Source: Anolis sagrei
Lineage: Eukaryota > Chordata > Lepidosauria > Squamata > Anolidae
NCBI RefSeq assembly: GCF_037176765.1
Contig: NC_090025.1
Coordinates: forward strand, 14,499,545 to 14,563,544
Direction of reading: 5' to 3'
DNA length: 64,000 nucleotides
The notes beneath the pieces are model-generated. The model did no database searches and had not been told where the DNA came from. It worked only from the letters and a program-made list of their open reading frames with translations. The number at the start of each line of letters is the position of its first letter. Positions within the stretch are counted from its first letter, which is position 1. Both the position numbers and the translations under genes were made by a program. Positions 53,535 through 63,799 of this stretch are shown in pieces.

Positions 53535-53705
53535 TTAGACATGACTCATTAGAAAAGATAATAATGCTTGGGAAGGTAGAAGGCAGTAGAAAAAGAAGGC
53601 CACTTCACAGATGGATAGGCTCAATCAAGGAAACCACCGCACCAGGTCTGCAAGTTCTAAACATGGCTGTTGATGTTCATGGGGTCTCCACAAGTCAAAT
53701 ATATC
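53535..53705 (+). mobile_element. RTE/BovB-type LINE C-terminal fragment
   Basis: Encodes EKIIMLGKVEGSRKRRPLHR, then WIGSIKET, the C-terminal block of RTE-group ORF2s such as BovB. About 170 bp; the rest is absent. Confidence 0.6.
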
Positions 53706-54003
53706 AGTTAACAGCAAGCAGCAAAATAGAATTTTTGATGCATTCAGGTAAACAGGTCAGCAGTGAGCACAAACTCTGTTGAGCAGGGGAAGAAGTAGGC
53801 ATACCTAAAGGATTGCAAGTGGAAGAAAATGAAGGATGGAGATTACTATTATTTTCTGCAGAGAACCTCACCTTTCCTGGAGTCTTTGCCAACTTTGTAT
53901 GTGATGGATGTTAATATGGCATCTGCAAGTGTGCCTAGGCTTTGGGGTCTGGATGGCGCAATGTCCTGGGCAGGACCTGAGAAAAAGTAGAGAGACTAAG
54001 GCA

Positions 54004-54907
54004 GGGGTTATGAATTGTAATGTAAGTATCTGATATACAGGATGTATTTTCATTCACTGGACCAAATTTAGAACAAATACCTGATACGCCCAAATTGGAA
54101 TACTGACGTCGTTGAGGGGGATTGATTTTGTCATTTGAGAGTTGTAATTGCTGGGATTTATAGTTAACCTACAATCAAAGAGCATTTTGAACCCCACCAA
54201 TGATGGAATTTAACCAAATTTGGTACACAGAACTCTCACGACCAACAGCAAATACTGGAAAGGTTTGATGGACATTGACTTTGAGTTTTGGAGTTGTAGT
54301 TCACCTACATCCAGAGAGAACTGTGGACTCAAAAAATGATGAATCTAGACCAAACTTGGCACGAATACTCAATATGTCCAAATGTGAACCCTGGTGGAGT
54401 TTGGGGAAAATAGACCTTGACAGTTGGGAGTTGTAGTTGCTGGGATTCATAATTCACCTACAATCAAAGAGCATCCTGAACACCAACAACAATAGAATTG
54501 GCCAAACTTCCCACACACAACCATTAAGCCTTGAAGGGACTCGCTGGTGCGAACCTCCCTCCAGCCTCGCACACTCTCCCTCACTTGAATTTGCGCTCTC
54601 TGCTGCCATGTGCTGAGCACACCTCCCACACCCCACTTGGAGTCTCATAAACAGCCATCCCCTTGACTGAGAGGCCTACTGAGAAGTAGGCTGATCACAG
54701 TGAAGAAGTGATTTTGATGGGAGGATTCACAGTCTGTTTACAAAAAGAAAGAGAAGGCAGATGGAGAAATCTTCAGCCTTATTCCAAACAGGTTCCTAAG
54801 ACCATCAGAAATACGTATATGGTTTCTGATGGTCTTTGGTGACCCCTCTGACACCCTCTTGCGACCCCCCCCCCCCGGGGTCCCAACCCCCATGTTGAGA
54901 AATGCTG
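54004..54907 (+). mobile_element. hAT-A transposon (long form), left terminus lost
   Basis: It lacks the 'cagtggttctcaacc' end but has the repeat-unit interior, the extra GC-richer segment (about 54520-54680, inverted relative to 16330-16490) and the right end 'catgttgagaaatgctg'. Poly-C at about 54867-54880. Confidence 0.75.
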
Positions 54908-55199
54908 GCCAAAGGCTATTGAAATGCTCTCCTAGAATGTGGTGGATATCAGCCAGGAAATAATCTTATACCTTGCCGATTGGCATTAGTAGTAGACCTC
55001 CACCCAACAGTGAAAATGTCTGTTATAAATAAATAACTTTGTTCCACATTTCTCATGTGAACTAGTTGCACTTCTTATGTGCTGTCAGGTTGGCTTATGA
55101 TGACTCAATGGAATGACATTTCCAACTAGCAAACAATCTAAGTCATGTTCTGAGAAGCACAACCTTCAGTTTAGGATATAATAGAAAGGGATCTAAAAT
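54908..55199. other. Nothing recognised
   Basis: Unique sequence of about 290 bp. Confidence 0.35.
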
Positions 55200-56450
55200 T
55201 CTTAACTAAATTTACTTTACTTAGGCGGTCCCTTGTTGTCTGAGTAGGATGGTCCTCCAGAGTCAGTGTGCAGTGTGCGGTGGGTCCGTAGGTGACTGTG
55301 GAGCCCAATTCTTGACCTGCATCTTCTCCCACAGTGAGGGCATTAGTTTCTAGGTGGAAGGTGGTTTCGGTTGAGGTTGGCTTGATGCGCCTTCCTCTTG
55401 GCATGTTTCTCTCTTTCACCCTCCATTCATGCCTCTTCAAATTCTACAGCACTGCTGGTCACAGCTAACCTCCAGCTGGAGCGCTCAAGGGCCAGGGCTT
55501 CCCAGTTCTCAGAGTCTATGCCAGAGATTTTAAGGTTGGCTTTGAGACCATCTTTAAATCTCTTTAAATCTCTTTAAATCTTTTTAAATCAACATTCCGT
55601 TTTCCATTCTTGAGTTCTGAGTAGAGCCACCGCTTTGGGAGACAGTGGTTGGGCATTTGGACAACGTGGCTGGTCCAGTGGAGTTGATGGCAGAGGACGA
55701 TTGCTTCAATGCTGGTGGTCTTTGCCTCTTCCAGCACACTTACATTTGTCCACTTGTCTTTCCAAGACATTTGCAGGATTTTCTGGAGGCAGTGCTGATG
55801 GAATCATTCCAGGAGTTGCATGTGACGTCTGTAGACTGTCCATGTTTCACAGGCATATAGCAGGGTTGGGAGGACAATAGCTTTATAAACAAGCACCTTG
55901 GTAACCTTACGGATGTCCCGGTCCTCAAGCACTCTCTGCTTCATTCGGAAAAATGCTGCACTCCCAGAGTTCAGGCGGTGTTGTATTTCGGTGTCAATGT
56001 TTTTGGTGGAGAGGTGGCTGCCAAGCTAGGGGAAATGGTCAACATTTTCTAATGTTACACCATTAAGCTGGATCTCTGGCATTGGAGAGGGGCTGGCTGG
56101 TGACTGCTGGAACAGCACTTTGGTTTTCTCTATGTTCAATGACAGGCCGAGCTTCTCATATGCTTCTGCAAAGGTGTTTAGAGTGGCTTGTAGGTCTTCT
56201 GAATGCGCACAGATGACGTTGTCATCAGCATACTGGAGTTCTATAACAGATGCTGTTGTAACCTTGGTTTTGGCTTTCAGTCTGCTGAGGTTAAATAGCT
56301 TGCCATCTGTCTGATAGATGATTTCCACTCCAGTGGGAAACTTCCCATCAACAAGGTGAAGTATCATAGCAATGAAGATGGAGAATAAAGTTGGGGCAAT
56401 AACACATCCCTGTTTGACACCTGATTCCACCTTAAATGGGTCACTTTGTT
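55200..56450 (-). mobile_element. RTE-like LINE, 3-prime 1.25 kb
   Basis: The antisense strand encodes GVKQGCVIAPTLFSIFIAMI, KLFNLSRLKAKTKV, ELQYADDNVICAHSEDL and LGLSLNIEKTKVLFQ (56026-56430), then, after damage, EEAKTTSIEAIVLCHQLHW and HVVQMPNHCLPKRWLYSELK (55564-55770). The GVKQGCV/YADD motifs mark a reverse transcriptase palm; the clade (RTE or relative) is uncertain. A (TTTAAATC)n-like slip lies at 55553-55590. Confidence 0.75.
56026..56430 (-). pseudogene. Reverse transcriptase palm fragment, RTE-like LINE
   Basis: 135 open codons with the catalytic YADD and the preceding GVKQGC motif. Truncated at both ends relative to a full ORF2 (endonuclease and fingers missing; the frame breaks at the C-terminal side). 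Confidence 0.7.
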
Positions 56451-56861
56451 AACTAAATAGAACAACTTTGGCATAGAAGATCCAGATGTAGTTTTGTCTA
56501 GCAACAAAAACCTGCCTAGAAAGTTGTGTTATGTTTCCACAGCTTGTTGCATTTTCTTTGCCTATCCCATTATAAGAAGCAGGGAGTCCCATTTCACACT
56601 GATCCCTTCAATGGGTCCTTCGTGAGAGAACCTCAGTTATCCCAGCGGGGTGGAAGACCTCATTATTTGCTTCATATTTGCATAACTTCTGGAAGAACCC
56701 TTTGGTCTGAGCGGCTTTATTTAGCTCTGAGGAAGAACTCTGAGGAGAAGTTAAAACACCAACACCCACATATTCCAGCCTAATTCGATTTCTTTGGTTT
56801 ATTGTGGGGGAGTTTTTGGCTACAGGATGTATTATCTCCAACTTCCTGTTTTAGGAGTGGT

Positions 56862-56867
56862 TATAAA
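56862..56867 (+). promoter_or_regulatory. TATA box, chemokine gene 2
   Basis: TATAAA in 'gttataaaggag', 58 bases before the start codon, giving a predicted start of transcription near 56892 and a short 5-prime UTR. An ETS-type 'acttcctgt' lies about 20 bases upstream (56841). A GGGAGTCCCA at about 56582 resembles a kappaB site with one mismatch. Confidence 0.65.
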
Positions 56868-56919
56868 GGAGAGAGCTTTCTGAAACCACTGCTACTGAGA
56901 ATATCAAGGCACATTCACA

Positions 56920-59900
56920 ATGAAGGGGCTGGTGGTGATCCTGACTTTGGCTCTGGTGGCCACCAACATCACTACAGTCCATGGTAAGGAACCTGTATTA
57001 TTTCAATTTCATTAATCTATTTTAGGGCCAGAGTTTGGAAATATTACTTTTGTTGGATTATAACTTCAGAAATTCTTTAAAATAAGTTTACCAAGTGCAG
57101 GCTGGGCTTTGCTACCATTCGTGTGATAGAGCAGTGTTGCTCAACCTGGAGGTCAGGACCTCTGGGGGGTCAAGAGGGGGTTTCAGAGGGGTCACCAAAG
57201 ACCACCAGAAAACACATATTTCTGATGGTCTTAGTAACCTATCTGGCAGAGAAGGCTGAAGATCTTTCCATCTGTCCTTCTCTTCCTTTTTGGTGTTGGT
57301 AAACTACAACTCCCAGAATTCAAAAACAGATCCCCCCAACCCCAAGAGTACTCAATGTTGGCCATGTAGGTAGTTTGCCAAGTTTGGTACAGATTCACTA
57401 TGGGCTGAGTTCAGAAGATATTTATTTTTATTTATTTACCACGTTTTATCCCGCCCTTTTCAACCCGAAGGCGACTCAGGGCGGCTCTTTGATTGTAGGT
57501 GAACTATAAATCCCAGCAACTACAATTCCCAAATATCAAGGTCCATTTTCCCCAAACTCCATCAGGGTCCACATCTGGGCATATTGAGTATTCGTGCCAA
57601 GTTTGGTCCAGATCCATCATTGTTTGAGTCCACCGTGCTCTCTGGATGTAGGTGAACTACAACTCCAAAACTCAAGGTCAATGCCCACCAGACCCTTCCA
57701 GTATTTTCTGTTGGTCATGGGAATTCTGTGTGCCAAGTTTGGTTCAATTCCATTGTTGGTGGAGTTCAGAATGCTCTTTGATTGAGGTGAACTATATATC
57801 CCAGCAACTACAACTCCAAAATGACAAAATCAATCCCTCCCACCATTATTCAAATTTGGGTGTATGGGGTATTTGTGCCAAATTTGGTCCAGTGAATGAA
57901 AATACATCCTGCATGGCAGATGTTTACATTATGATTCATAACACAGATGTTATGAATCGTAATGTAAATAAAATTAGTTATGAAGTAGCAACAAAAATAA
58001 TTTTATGGTTGGGGGTCACCACAACATGAGGAACTGTATTAAGGGGTTGCGGCATTAGGAAGGTTGACAAACACTGTGAGAGTGTGATAACATTCAACAA
58101 CTCTTTCACAGCTATTTAACCACCATAGCTTCATCCTTTGGAGTTCTGGGATTTGCAGTATGCACAGAATTCTTTGCTAACCCCATTATCAGAGAAGTGG
58201 ACTAGAAGTCTCTTGCGGAGAATTCTAGGTGTAGAATTTTATATAATTGTGTAGCACACACACACACACGTAGCTCCTTAGCTGTGCTGGGAAATAAAAC
58301 TGGGGGTTTCTTCAAGCAAAGGACACGATCCCCTTAAATAATAGATTTTCCCCGCCATGATAATGGTATGCAGGTCTCGCCATGGAAGCCATCGTGACTC
58401 ATGTGGGAAGGTGCAGGTGTTTGAAAGAAACTTCGACACCTTTCAGTCCTAAACAACTGAAATCCATTCAGGTTATTCCTCACGGGATGCAGTGCCAAAG
58501 GACAGAAATCATGTAAGTAAGGAGACCATGTACACATATTTAGCAACCAGCCATTGAAAAATATGTGAAGCAAAAGATTCATTTCTTCTCAATTTCATTG
58601 CAGTTTAACCCTGAAAAATAAATGGAAAGTCTGTGTCAATCCCAATGCTCCTTGGGTGCAAGAACTGCTTAAGAAGGTGATGAAGAGGTAAGGCTTGGAC
58701 ATACGCATTTGGAAAAAGGAGGGACTTTAACCTAGTAATTATCTGTTGTGCGTCCTTAACCTGGGATTCTGAAATAATCCAAAATAGTCCACATGGGTTT
58801 TTTTTGGTCGTGTCAGGAGTGAGTTGAGAAACTGCAAGTCACTTCTGGTGTGAGAGAATTGGCCGTCTGCAAGGACATTGCCCGGGGGACGCCAGGATGA
58901 TTTGATGTTTTTTTTAATCATCCTTGTGGGAGGCTTCTCTCATGTCCCCGTATGAGGAGCTGGAGCTGATAGAGGGAGCTCATCCGCCTCTCTCCGGATT
59001 TGAACCTGCGACCTGTCGATCTTCAGTCCTGCTGGCACAGGGGTTTAACCCACTGCACCACCTGGGGCTCCGTCCACATGGGTGTCTGACATACGATTAA
59101 TTTTGCTTTCTAATGGTTAGGTGTAAACAAAATCTGAGGCAAATACACAACATTATTGAAATAAATAAAGTAAATAAAGGTAAGAGCCGGTATTGAAGCA
59201 GAAACAACTGTCTGAAGTCAGTTAATTGGATAAGAAGTAAGCTGACCAGTAAATTGCCTTGGTATATATTATATAAAATTACCCTCAGGCTGAGGAGCCA
59301 GGGTGGCAAAATGGGTTAAACCAGGGGTCCCCAAACTAAGGCCCAGGGGCCGGATACAGCCTTCCAAGATCATTTACTCGGCCCTCGCTCAGGGTTAACC
59401 TAAGTCTGAAACGACTTGAAAGCACACAACAACAATCCTATCTTACTGTGTTAGAGGTTGCTAGCCATTGGAGAGCCTCCACCTTGGCACAATGCCATGT
59501 GCTTCCTTTTGCTGTACTGGAAGCTCGTTACCAGAAGACCCCATACTCCAAGAGGCTATGTCCCTGTGACTCGGGTCACATACAAACAACAGAGCACGTG
59601 TTTCTGCAGTGCCTGTTTTATAGAAAAATTCGATCTTGTCTCTTCTTGCCATGGATAAATACCCAGTACGCTCTGGACAATTCTATGTAGCTCTGCTGCT
59701 CTCAGACACAAACTCGGCTGCGACGTACAGTTTCGCTAAGTTCTTCACAGCTGCAATTAACATTGGGTAGACGATGATTGAGGGTTAAAAGACCTAAGCT
59801 TCACCTCTGGAATATAGATGGGAAATCAGATATAGACTGATATTTGTAGTGTTGGATATTCCCTCCTCCCCAGTGCCATCCCCACTACCCCTCTTTAGAC

Positions 59901-61166
59901 TGCCTTCGGATGATCTCGTGGGTTGTTAGGTTTTAATAACTACTTATATTGGTTTTTAGCTTAGATTTTAAAATTTGTTGAAGTTTGAAGTATATAACTC
60001 CTTGGGTTTCATGTGGATGTATGGGACTGGATCCCCCTGTTATGATCTGGTCATCGACTGTAATAAAGCTTACTTACTTATTTGGGGTGCCAATTCAGAA
60101 AACTGCACTAGACAGACCACATCCATTCTCGTTTCTGATGCAGAACATATGCCATCCAGTGGTCACAGTCTACTTGCCCACAGAAAACCATATTTAATAA
60201 TGTAGAGTTTATGTGGTCTATCCAATGCATTTTTCTGAATCAGCACCCCAAATAAGGAACAGGCCTAAAAACAAAGACACTAAGAAAAAACATTCTGGGG
60301 TTGGACTGTGTTATTATCCATAGTAGTAACAGTGAACCCGCAGACTATATTTTAGTTCCTGCAGACCACTGGTGGTCCATGGACCATAGGTTCAGAACCA
60401 CTGCTCTAAGTAGACTGTGTTTGTTCTTTGATTCCAATACTGTTTTATTGGAAAGGTGCAAGCCAACGTTGGGACTTCAGCTTCCATCAGTCATATCCCA
60501 ATGACAGGGGATGATGTGAATTGTAGCCTCAAAACATCTGCAGGGACACAGTTTCCATATCTTATTTTGTAGTTCCTGAAATAAAGTATCCAACTACTTT
60601 GAGCAATCTCATGGATATATTTTGGGGGTGGGATGGGGAGGTGTGCCAATACTATGAGCAGTGGATGATTTCGGTATATTGAAGAAAGCATTGAGGAGAT
60701 TGTCATCTTCAAGATGGAAAAAAATGATATTTGGCGGCTCTAGATAACTAGGAACTAAATAAACACATTGGAATGGCAGAAAAAAAAGAGTTTCAGGTAA
60801 AAGCTAGCAAGAACATTTTAGATAATAAGAACTGTTGGACAATGGAGTAGATTTCTTTCTTTTATGAACTTTCTTTTAAGGGAAGTTTTAAAAACAGAAC
60901 GTTTGACCATCTGTTAGGAATACTTTCAAATATGGATTTTCTGCACTGGATTAGAAAAACTCCCGAGGTACTTTCCATCTCTACAGTTAGTTCTATGATG
61001 GTATGAATGAGTAACTCCATATCCATGCTATGATCCCATGTTTTCCAGCACTTCTGTTGCATCATTTTTGTGGCTATGCTATTTATTGCTCTGAAAGTCT
61101 TCAGAGAAATCCTGGCTCATGTCATGATGTTCAACAAGTTTCCCTTTTATGAATTATAGCAAATGA
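56920..61166 (+). CDS. CXCL13-like: CXC chemokine, CXCL13-like (gene 2)
   Basis: Firm exons: 56920-56983, 58374-58512, 58604-58687 (donors GTAAGG, GTAAGT, GTAAGG; acceptors CAG); phases 1, 2, 2. A proposed exon 4 starts at 61160 (acceptor ATAG after a pyrimidine tract) and adds Ser-Lys-stop (TGA 61164-61166), giving 97 residues. Signal peptide about 1-22. CXC pair C35-R-C37 preceded by VGR, not ELR. C62 and C78 complete the two expected disulfides. Residues 53-67 (IQVIPHGMQCQRTEI) and 77-87 (VCVNPNAPWVQ) are close to mammalian CXCL13 blocks. Predicted to be secreted and to attract CXCR5-type lymphocytes if orthologous; this is inference. About half the mature residues match gene 1, so it is a diverged tandem duplicate. 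The stop exon is the uncertain part. Confidence 0.85.
57132..58076 (-). mobile_element. hAT-A transposon in gene 2 intron 1
   Basis: 945 bp, termini 'cagtgttgctcaacc' and 'ggttgacaaacactg', imperfect duplication tgatagag / tgagagtg. It contains part of the long-form segment (about 57240-57290) and a 65-bp L2/SINE-2 tail scrap at about 57420-57483 ('cgttttatcccgcccttttc'). Confidence 0.82.
58255..58270. repeat. (CA)n in intron 1 of gene 2
   Basis: About eight CA units ('cacacacacacac'), 100 bases before exon 2. Confidence 0.8.
58808..59075 (-). mobile_element. SINE-1, full length, gene 2 intron 3
   Basis: From 'cgtgtcaggagtgagttgag' to 'cactgcaccacctggggctc'; antisense to the gene, 120 bases after exon 3. 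Confidence 0.88.
59325..59420 (+). mobile_element. MITE-like fragment (GGGGTCCCC end)
   Basis: 'caggggtccccaaactaagg' followed by 'cccaggggccggatacagcc' is the usual start of a hAT-type MITE; the second end is not seen. Confidence 0.5.
59440..60083 (+). mobile_element. Unclassified LINE 3-prime end, gene 2 intron 3
   Basis: The frame 59448-59690 encodes LEVASHWRASTLAQCH and a Cys/His cluster (CPCDSGHIQTTEHVFLQCLF), like the zinc-knuckle end of a non-LTR ORF2. After the stop, a roughly 400-base 3-prime UTR ends 'ctgtaataaagcttacttac' and a short (TTAC)n. Clade unknown; distinct from the Vingi-like family. Confidence 0.6.
60068..60403 (+). mobile_element. hAT-C MITE
   Basis: 'tatttggggtgccaattcag', 'ccatccagtggtcacagtct' and the right end 'taggttcagaaccactg'. 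Left terminus absent where it meets the LINE tail. Confidence 0.65.
60404..61159. other. Intron 3 of gene 2, unique part
   Basis: No repeat family recognised. The proposed branch/pyrimidine region 'gttcaacaagtttccctttt' precedes the exon 4 acceptor. Confidence 0.35.
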
Positions 61167-61381
61167 CTCCAAATGAACTTTACTCAAGACTGCCAAATGT
61201 ATGAGAAGTCCAAAGGCGAAATCATCATATCCTACTATCACCACTTCATCTTTGTATTTCTACTCAAAACTACAGTATAAAACTCCAAAGATTGGAAATG
61301 GACTGGAGCACTGAAAACGGACTGAAATAGTAATTCTGGAAGAAAAGATGGTTAAGCATGATGGTTTTGTCCCAATGACCA

Positions 61382-61387
61382 AATAAA
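61382..61387 (+). terminator. AATAAA polyadenylation signal, gene 2
   Basis: 'gaccaaataaatgtgaattt', 216 bases after the proposed stop codon; consistent with the proposed last exon. Confidence 0.55.
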
Positions 61388-61974
61388 TGTGAATTTTAAA
61401 ACAAGAAACCAACTGAAGATTTTTCTGAAAGAATGGAAAACGTTCATGGACTTTTTGATCAATAAGAAATCTATCAATGCAATCAATCTGTAGTTATGGA
61501 TACTAGTAACTCTAGTAATGTTAATTTGGTTGGATGGTAGAAAATATATTTCTCTTTTTGGCTTTTTTATTAGTTTGGAGAGGGAGTCAGAGCTCCTTTT
61601 TTGTTTCAGTGTCTTGTATTAGCAATTTAAAATTTAGTTTCATTTTTTTTTTAGCTTCATATGTACATGTATGTATCCTTTTTTTCCTTTTCCTTGTTTT
61701 TTGGAATATTGATTAGACTGTTTATGTATTAAAACTAATATATATTTTAAAACCCCAGCAGTTTAAAACACCAGCGTCCTTTGAAGATGAGTGAACGGAG
61801 GTATCAGCAAATGGGTCATATTTTTTTAAAAAAGTCAAGCACAAGGAATGTAAATTTGCTCTAAGAACGCATTCAATTTCTAGCCAAGTTTTCAAGTAAT
61901 TGATTGATAAGCATGCAAAATATCTGATTAGTCTAAAATGAAAGGATTTTAAGTCAGTGAGCTTTTTCTGAGTT
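61388..61974. other. Nothing recognised downstream of gene 2
   Basis: AT-rich unique DNA; no gene. Confidence 0.35.
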
Positions 61975-62170
61975 TGTTGTTTATTCGTTCAGTCGTTTCC
62001 AACTCTTTGTGACTTCATGGACCAGCCCACGCCAGAGCTCCCTGTCGGTCGTCACCATCCCCAGCTCTTTCAAGGTCAAGCCAGTCACTTCAGGGATACC
62101 ATCCATCCATCTTGCCCTTGGTCGGCCCCTCTTCCTTTTTCCTTCCATTTTCCCCGGCATAATTGTCTCC
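61975..62170 (-). mobile_element. BovB LINE 3-prime end
   Basis: 'cagtcgtttccaactctttg', 'gacttcatggaccagcccac' and 'ctccctgtcggtcgtcacca' are the reverse complement of the BovB 3-prime region. BovB is known for horizontal transfer between squamates and ruminants. Confidence 0.8.
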
Positions 62171-62207
62171 TCTAAGTTTTTTTTGGGTATGTGACACCAT
62201 TTTTTAA

Positions 62208-62425
62208 AATCGTGTCAGAAGTGACTTGAGAACATACTGCAAGTCACTTCTGGTGTGTGAGAACTCTCCGTCTACAGAGATGTTGCCCAGAGGTGTTACC
62301 ATCCTGCTGGAAGGCTTCTTTTATGTCTCCGCAAGCTAGAGCTGACAGACAGGAGCTCACTCTGTTTCATGGATTTGAACTGGCAATCTTCAGGTCAGCA
62401 GTCCAGCCACTGTGCCCCCGTGGTC
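62208..62425 (-). mobile_element. SINE-1, diverged
   Basis: 'atcgtgtcagaagtgacttg' to 'agccactgtgcccccgtggt'; shorter and more diverged than the other copies, including a small insertion near the tail. Confidence 0.8.
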
Positions 62426-63015
62426 CCCACAGGACAGCATTAAAGTATCAAACTGTGATATTCAAAAGTGGGTTTATCTTGAGAGAACACCTCTCTAGGA
62501 ACTTTTTGACATGACTATATGTTTAACTTCTGCTGGAAGTTGCTCACAGAATGTCATTGGAAAAAGGGAGATATTCGTAGAGAGAACGTTTGAATTAAAT
62601 CTGTGAATAACCAAGTCCACAAAGGTCAAAACCACAAACTGTGAAGAATGGAGGTGCATGGGCTGAACACTGTATTCTCTGTTCACCAACATGAATTCTG
62701 TTTAATTTTTGAGAAGGATATGAGGTTGTTAAATATTAATTAAATAGCATCAACAGAGGAAAATGATTGCTTTCAATACTGCCAATTTGTCAGCTTCAAA
62801 TCCTTGAACGTCAGGAGTAGATTGCCAGAAACAACCATTTAATCCAGTGTGCTTGTGTTCCATGATGCAGATTTTGCAATTCATTTGCAAACTTTTAAAA
62901 TTCTTCTTGTAAGAAACATGGGCCCTTGAAATAGATTTACCATTCCTTCATGGATTTCAAACATTTTTCTGTCCCAGTTTTCTTTTAAACTGAACTTCCT
63001 TAGGATAATTTAAAA
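62426..63015. other. Nothing recognised
   Basis: Unique AT-rich sequence. Confidence 0.35.
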
Positions 63016-63295
63016 CAGTGGTTCCCAACCATTTTTTGACCAGGGACCACTCTCCAACATTAGTACCAAAAGGGTTATAAATCAGTTTTTGGTCAACTTT
63101 AGATTTGGTTTGGTTATTTGGGGTGCTGATTGGATAGACCACATCAGCTAGAGTTTCTGATATAGAAAATATGCCATCCAGTACTTGCCATCTGCTCTCT
63201 CACAGAAAACTGCATTTAATAATGTAGAGCCGTGGACCTTATTTTAGGTTTTGTGGCCCACCAGTGGGCTATGGGCCACAGGTTGGGAATCACTG
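63016..63295 (+). mobile_element. hAT-C MITE, both ends present
   Basis: 280 bp, termini 'cagtggttcccaacc' and 'ggttgggaatcactg'. The flanking 8-mers do not match, so the duplication is decayed or the ends are from different copies. Confidence 0.75.
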
Positions 63296-63394
63296 CTCTA
63301 AGCATACAGTTCCTGCTCATATCTGAAAGTCTCTAAGTATAATGTTCTAAAATGGAGTCTGAGTCCTGAACAAGCCCAGTTCTGATAACATGGT

Positions 63395-63771
63395 CTGTGG
63401 CCATCTGCTCGCCTACAGAAAACCATATTTAATAGTCCAGATCTGATGTGGTCTTTCCAATGCAATTTTCTCAATCAGCACCCCAAATAACCCAGGAACA
63501 GGCCTAAAAACGAAGACACCAAGGCTCCCCCGCTTCCAAGCACCACATGGAATGGCTCCGCTCAAGGAGAGGGAGGAGGAGGAGCAGAAGTCAGGAGGCT
63601 TGCTGTCATGTCTTTCCTGGGTAGTCAGCCTCTCCCCTCCTGACATCCTCATTGCCTCAGCACTATAAGAGGGTTTCGTGAGAATGCCGTGTAGTAACGG
63701 TGAGGCTGTGGACCATATTTTAGTTCTTGGGGACCACTGGTGGTCCATGGACTACAGGTTGGGAACCACTG
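63395..63771 (+). mobile_element. hAT-C MITE with extra GC-rich core
   Basis: 'catctgctcgcctacagaaa' to 'ggttgggaaccactg'; contains about 150 bases of GC-rich sequence (63510-63660) not present in 63016-63295. Left terminus truncated. Confidence 0.65.
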
Positions 63772-63799
63772 ATTTATAGTGATTTTTTGGCACAGCAAT

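Noticed and set aside
35893-56860. A third chemokine gene between the two
   Set aside because: I looked for CXC or CC motifs between splice sites and a signal-peptide exon and found none; the region is mostly repeats and unassigned DNA.
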